A stretch of 64,000 nt of DNA from a bacterium (GTDB lineage: Bacteria; Armatimonadota; Fimbriimonadia; Fimbriimonadales; Fimbriimonadaceae). Shown here one piece after another: positions 61,148-64,000 of the stretch (its first letter is position 1; each line of letters begins with the position of its first letter). The stretch spans positions 558,001 through 622,000 of the forward strand of contig JAIXUN010000003.1 of NCBI GenBank assembly GCA_027483535.1, given 5' to 3'. The position numbers were made by a program, and so were the translations under genes. The notes beneath the pieces were generated by a model. It was not told the DNA's origin. It ran no database searches and saw only the letters and a program-made list of their open reading frames with translations.

Positions 61148-61391
61148 TCGCCCGAGTCGCACCCGTTACCGGAACTCGCGAGGCGAGGAATCGCTTCGCG
61201 TGTCCAAAAAGGGTTTGCAAAGTGCCCAGCAAAACGATCGCATCGTCGATCCAACCAACGAACGGCATCACGTCTGGAACCAAGTCCACCGGGGAAATCA
61301 GGTAGATCGCGCCCAAGAGTGCCACCCAGCGCATTGCGACGGGATACTTGGGGTCCCTCCAGGCTTCAATAAGGCGAGTCCATCGGCTCAT
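61134..61391 (-). CDS. YkvA family membrane protein (DUF1232)
   Basis: The 85-residue protein has the DUF1232 core RWVALLGAIYLISPVDLVPDVMPFVGWIDDAIVLLGTL at residues 21-58, two short hydrophobic helices joined by the conserved SPxDLxPD. Function of the family is not known. It overlaps the 3' end of the convergent oxidoreductase gene by 14 bases. Confidence 0.9.
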   Translation of the reverse strand: MSRWTRLIEAWRDPKYPVAMRWVALLGAIYLISPVDLVPDVMPFVGWIDDAIVLLGTLQTLFGHAKRFLASRVPVTGATRAINRQ

Positions 61392-61468
61392 ATGCTGATG
61401 GACGCCGTTTCGCCTCCGGGGGTTTCAAGGGTTGGGACTTTCCGCGAATACCGGACCGTTCAGCCCAG

Positions 61469-62665
61469 TTATCCCTCGATAAGCTTCACGAACTTGTGCT
61501 TACCGACCTTAAGAACCTTCCCCGTGAGTGCTGATAGCTCGTGGCGGAACTCGGTCACTTTCTCGCCATCCAGGGCAACTGCTCCGGCAGTGATCAAGTC
61601 TTTCGCGGCGCCGTTGCTCTTGGCCAAGCCGAGTCCGCCGATGAGGGCGGGCAAGTTCACCATGCCCTCTACGACCAACTCGCTTGGAATGACCACTTCT
61701 TCCGCATCCACGGGCTGAACCTTCTTGGAGAACGTCTCGATGAAGTAGCGCTCTGCCGCGTCGGCGTCCTCAACCGAGTGGTAGAGGGCGACAATCTCCT
61801 TCGCCAAACGAACTTTCGCGTCGCGCGGATTCTTGCCTTCGCCTAGCATTTCCGCAACCTCTTCCATGGGAACGTCGGTGCAAAGCTCGAACCAGTTGCC
61901 GATGATCTCGTCAGGGATGGACATGGTCTTCCCGAACATGTCGTTGGGGGTGTCGGTAATGGAGATGTAGTTACCGAGCGACTGCGACATCTTCTCTTTG
62001 CCGTCTGTTCCAACCAGCAACGGGCAAAGAACCACCGCCTGAGCGGGCTTGCCATATTGCTCCATCAGGGTTCGACCCACGAGATTGTTGAACTTCTGGT
62101 CGTTGCCGCCGATCTCGACATCGCTATCGATTTCCACCGAGTCCAGTCCCTGACAAAGCGGGTACAGAATCTCGTGCATCGCGATCGGGCGGTTCTCGGC
62201 AAGGCGCTTGGTGAAGTCGTCCCGCTCAAGGATTCGGGCGACCGTGTAGCGCGAGCAGAGCATGATCACGTCTTGGAAAGACATCATTCCTAGCCAGTCC
62301 GCATTGAAGTAGATGACCGTTTTTTCGGGATCAAGAATGCGATAGAACTGCTTGGTGACGGCCTCGACATTTTCCAGCACGTCCTCGCGAGTGAGTTGCT
62401 TTCGCGTTTTGCTTTTGCCGGAAGGGTCGCCGATTTGGGCGGTGAAGTCGCCGATGATGAGGCAAGCGGTGTGTCCGAGCTTTTGAAAGTCGCGGAGTTT
62501 GCGAAGAACCACCGCCCAACCGAGGGTGACGTCCTTCGCGGTGGGGTCGACGCCTAGTTTGACCCGCAGCGTTTGACCCTTTTTGATGCGATCGACGATA
62601 TCGGCCTCACCGATCACCTCGGTGGTTCCTCGTCGGATGATTTTCAGTTGTTCGTCGATCGTCAT
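61469..62665 (-). CDS. tyrS: Tyrosine--tRNA ligase with altered signature motifs
   Basis: The 398-residue protein is a long-type TyrRS: VKLGVDPTAKDVTLGWAVVLRKLRDFQKLGH, GDFTAQIGDPSGK, YPLCQGLDSVEIDSDVEIGGNDQKFN and DGKEKMSQSLGNYISI, with an S4-like C-terminal domain (ALDGEKVTEFRHEL). The HIGH motif, HLGH in relatives, reads TLGW, so both histidines are absent; KMSKS reads KMSQS. Substrate-site residues otherwise look intact. ATG 62665 is chosen; the frame is open to 62719. Confidence 0.94.
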   Translation of the reverse strand: MTIDEQLKIIRRGTTEVIGEADIVDRIKKGQTLRVKLGVDPTAKDVTLGWAVVLRKLRDFQKLGHTACLIIGDFTAQIGDPSGKSKTRKQLTREDVLENVEAVTKQFYRILDPEKTVIYFNADWLGMMSFQDVIMLCSRYTVARILERDDFTKRLAENRPIAMHEILYPLCQGLDSVEIDSDVEIGGNDQKFNNLVGRTLMEQYGKPAQAVVLCPLLVGTDGKEKMSQSLGNYISITDTPNDMFGKTMSIPDEIIGNWFELCTDVPMEEVAEMLGEGKNPRDAKVRLAKEIVALYHSVEDADAAERYFIETFSKKVQPVDAEEVVIPSELVVEGMVNLPALIGGLGLAKSNGAAKDLITAGAVALDGEKVTEFRHELSALTGKVLKVGKHKFVKLIEG

Positions 62666-62748
62666 GCTGGGGTGTATTTTACCGACCACGGGTAGAAGGT
62701 CCCACGTTGAGCCGGTCAACAGTCGGATTCTCTGCTAAGGTGAAATCG

Positions 62749-64000
62749 ATGCTGAAACGTCGTGCCGCCTGGATTTTGGTTGGGAGTGTCTCCGCCGCCA
62801 CTTTGGTAGGAGCCACGCTCCTTCAACAGGCTTTGTTCACTCGGCACGGCGAGCGTGCTTTGGAATATGTCCCTGAAGGTTACAAGTTGGTGGCATTCCT
62901 AGATTTCACCCCCACGCCTTCGCAGGTCGCCACTTTCCAGAAAATCGACGCCGCAATGGGTCCAGACGGATTGAAAGGAGCCATTGAGTCCTTCTTGAAC
63001 CAGTCGCCGATCCCGGAAAAGGTTCGACCGGTCCTCGCGAACAACATTGATCGAGGTCTCGCCTTTGCGGGCGAGATCGGGAAATCCCAACGATTTATGG
63101 TTCTCATCCCTTTAAAGAACCGCACCGAAGTGGAGCTTGCCATGAATCAGGTAGCGCGCCCTAAGTTCGTTAAGGGAGCCAAGGTTCACACGCTGTTGCA
63201 ATCGGCGGTGAAGGGCAAGGAAAAGGGGATGTTCGGTGCGACCGATGCCTACGCCGGGTGGGCGGGAAGATACCTCGTCATCACCTCCTCGGTCGAACAA
63301 CTGGTTCAAGTAAAGAACATCGAATTCGGATCCCAAAAGAACATCCTTAGCGACTCCAGCTTTATTCGGGCGATGCAAGAGCGGCCGAACGATTCCAACC
63401 TCACGGTGATGTACACCGATGATGGGGCCGCTACACCGGAGTCAAAGAAGTGGATGAGCCTTTACGGTGGGTTTGCCGATACTGGGGTCTATCTTTCGCT
63501 TGGCGGAAAGCTGGACACACAGTCTGAAGATGTCAAGAAGGCCCTTCGGACTCCCATGTTTACGGCTGCCGATTCCTACAAACTTCCTGGGGGAGCTCTG
63601 TTTACGCTCGCTTTAACGGACCTGCGCGAAATTGCAGGCGCTCCGCCAGAAGACGAAATGGCCCAAGGAATCATGGGTGGCAAGAAAGTCATCGCCCTCT
63701 ATCCCGGGGATCCCGCGACTGGAAAGGGAGTCGACATCCTGATGTACATGGATGACACCAACGGGGCAAAGCACGACGCCGTCGCCAAAATGCTCGCCGA
63801 TCAAATAGTGCCGCCCAATCCGGAGGAGAAAGACCAAAAGCCGGCATGGACCGATGAGTCCTACAAGGGCTTTATGGTCAAGGAACTCGCGGCAGATGTC
63901 CGAGACGGGTTCAAAGACATGCTACGAAGCGAATCTAAAGAGGCCCCGATGGATATGGAAGTTCTGTTGCAGGACAAGACCGTTACCATGGCGAAATCGG
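62749..64000 (+). CDS. Exported/membrane-anchored protein of unknown function, C-terminus beyond window
   Basis: The frame is open from ATG 62749 to the edge (417 residues seen). A membrane-type signal (AAWILVGSVSAATLVGATLL) starts it, then a large extracytoplasmic part: ALEYVPEGYKLVAFLDFTPTPSQVATFQ, GLAFAGEIGKSQRFMVLIPLKNR and AGRYLVITSSVEQLVQVKN. The layout recalls DUF3352-type proteins, a family of unknown function; this is a tentative similarity. It lies divergent from tyrS. Confidence 0.72.
   Translation, partial: MLKRRAAWILVGSVSAATLVGATLLQQALFTRHGERALEYVPEGYKLVAFLDFTPTPSQVATFQKIDAAMGPDGLKGAIESFLNQSPIPEKVRPVLANNIDRGLAFAGEIGKSQRFMVLIPLKNRTEVELAMNQVARPKFVKGAKVHTLLQSAVKGKEKGMFGATDAYAGWAGRYLVITSSVEQLVQVKNIEFGSQKNILSDSSFIRAMQERPNDSNLTVMYTDDGAATPESKKWMSLYGGFADTGVYLSLGGKLDTQSEDVKKALRTPMFTAADSYKLPGGALFTLALTDLREIAGAPPEDEMAQGIMGGKKVIALYPGDPATGKGVDILMYMDDTNGAKHDAVAKMLADQIVPPNPEEKDQKPAWTDESYKGFMVKELAADVRDGFKDMLRSESKEAPMDMEVLLQDKTVTMAKS

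Noticed and set aside
1-64000. CRISPR array, prophage or rRNA genes
   Set aside because: I saw no regularly spaced repeats, no phage structural or integrase genes and no rRNA sequence in the window.

Overview
The window looks like chromosomal DNA from a member of the Armatimonadota, probably close to Fimbriimonas. This placement is an inference. It rests on a type II-pseudopilin-like protein with an N-terminal methylation motif and a C-terminal His/Asp-Gly motif, many TTG and GTG starts, moderately high GC with short intergenic gaps, and a mixed Gram-negative-type secretome. About 70 protein genes, one tRNA-His gene, one clear c-di-AMP riboswitch and several intrinsic terminators can be supported.

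Layout. 1-4.9 kb: CapA-like protein (cut by the window edge), a Tat-exported TIM-barrel protein, RNase J, and a NanE-ROK fusion. 4.9-6.6 kb: an AbiE-type toxin-antitoxin pair. 6.7-11.6 kb: glyS, an acyl-CoA dehydrogenase-like protein, ACP phosphodiesterase and pheA. 11.8-14.5 kb: the c-di-AMP synthase operon cdaA-cdaR plus a GNAT gene. 14.5-17.2 kb: a one-gene insert flanked by 34-bp direct repeats, then an anti-sigma/ECF sigma pair. 17.4-19.5 kb: an AT-rich HaeIII-type restriction-modification system. 19.5-25.4 kb: a ribose-type ABC transporter, a cyanophycinase-like gene broken by an in-frame TAG, a TetR regulator with a perfect 26-bp palindrome, and a malate/lactate dehydrogenase. 25.5-26.7 kb: a c-di-AMP riboswitch ahead of an unknown small gene and trpG/pabA. 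27-34.7 kb: soluble histidine kinase, Lon-substrate-binding-like protein, cupin, HxlR/NmrA divergent pair, a J-domain/WD40 fusion and a phosphohexomutase. 34.8-41 kb: TacA/TacT-like toxin-antitoxin, endonuclease IV, tRNA-His, M48 protease, cupin and two zinc dehydrogenases. 41.2-46.8 kb: infA, rpmJ-rpsM-rpsK-rpoA-rplQ, truA, rplM-rpsI. 46.9-50.9 kb: two exported unknowns, an MFS transporter and gap. 51.3-53.2 kb: an AT-rich DUF262 + HEPN pair, a likely defence module. 53.3-64 kb: ROK kinase, a YncE/phosphoesterase protein, pseudopilin, pfkA, a nucleotidyltransferase pair resembling a toxin-antitoxin, a TetR/NAD(P)H oxidoreductase divergent pair, YkvA-like protein, tyrS with an altered HIGH motif, and a partial exported protein.

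How parts connect. CdaA makes c-di-AMP, and the riboswitch at about 25.6 kb should sense it; its downstream genes are not classic c-di-AMP targets. At least five defence or toxin-antitoxin modules are scattered singly between housekeeping genes rather than forming one island. The strongest candidates for something new are the riboswitch-controlled gene, the DUF262-HEPN pair, the repeat-flanked insert, the nucleotidyltransferase pair at 59 kb, and the TyrRS lacking both HIGH histidines.
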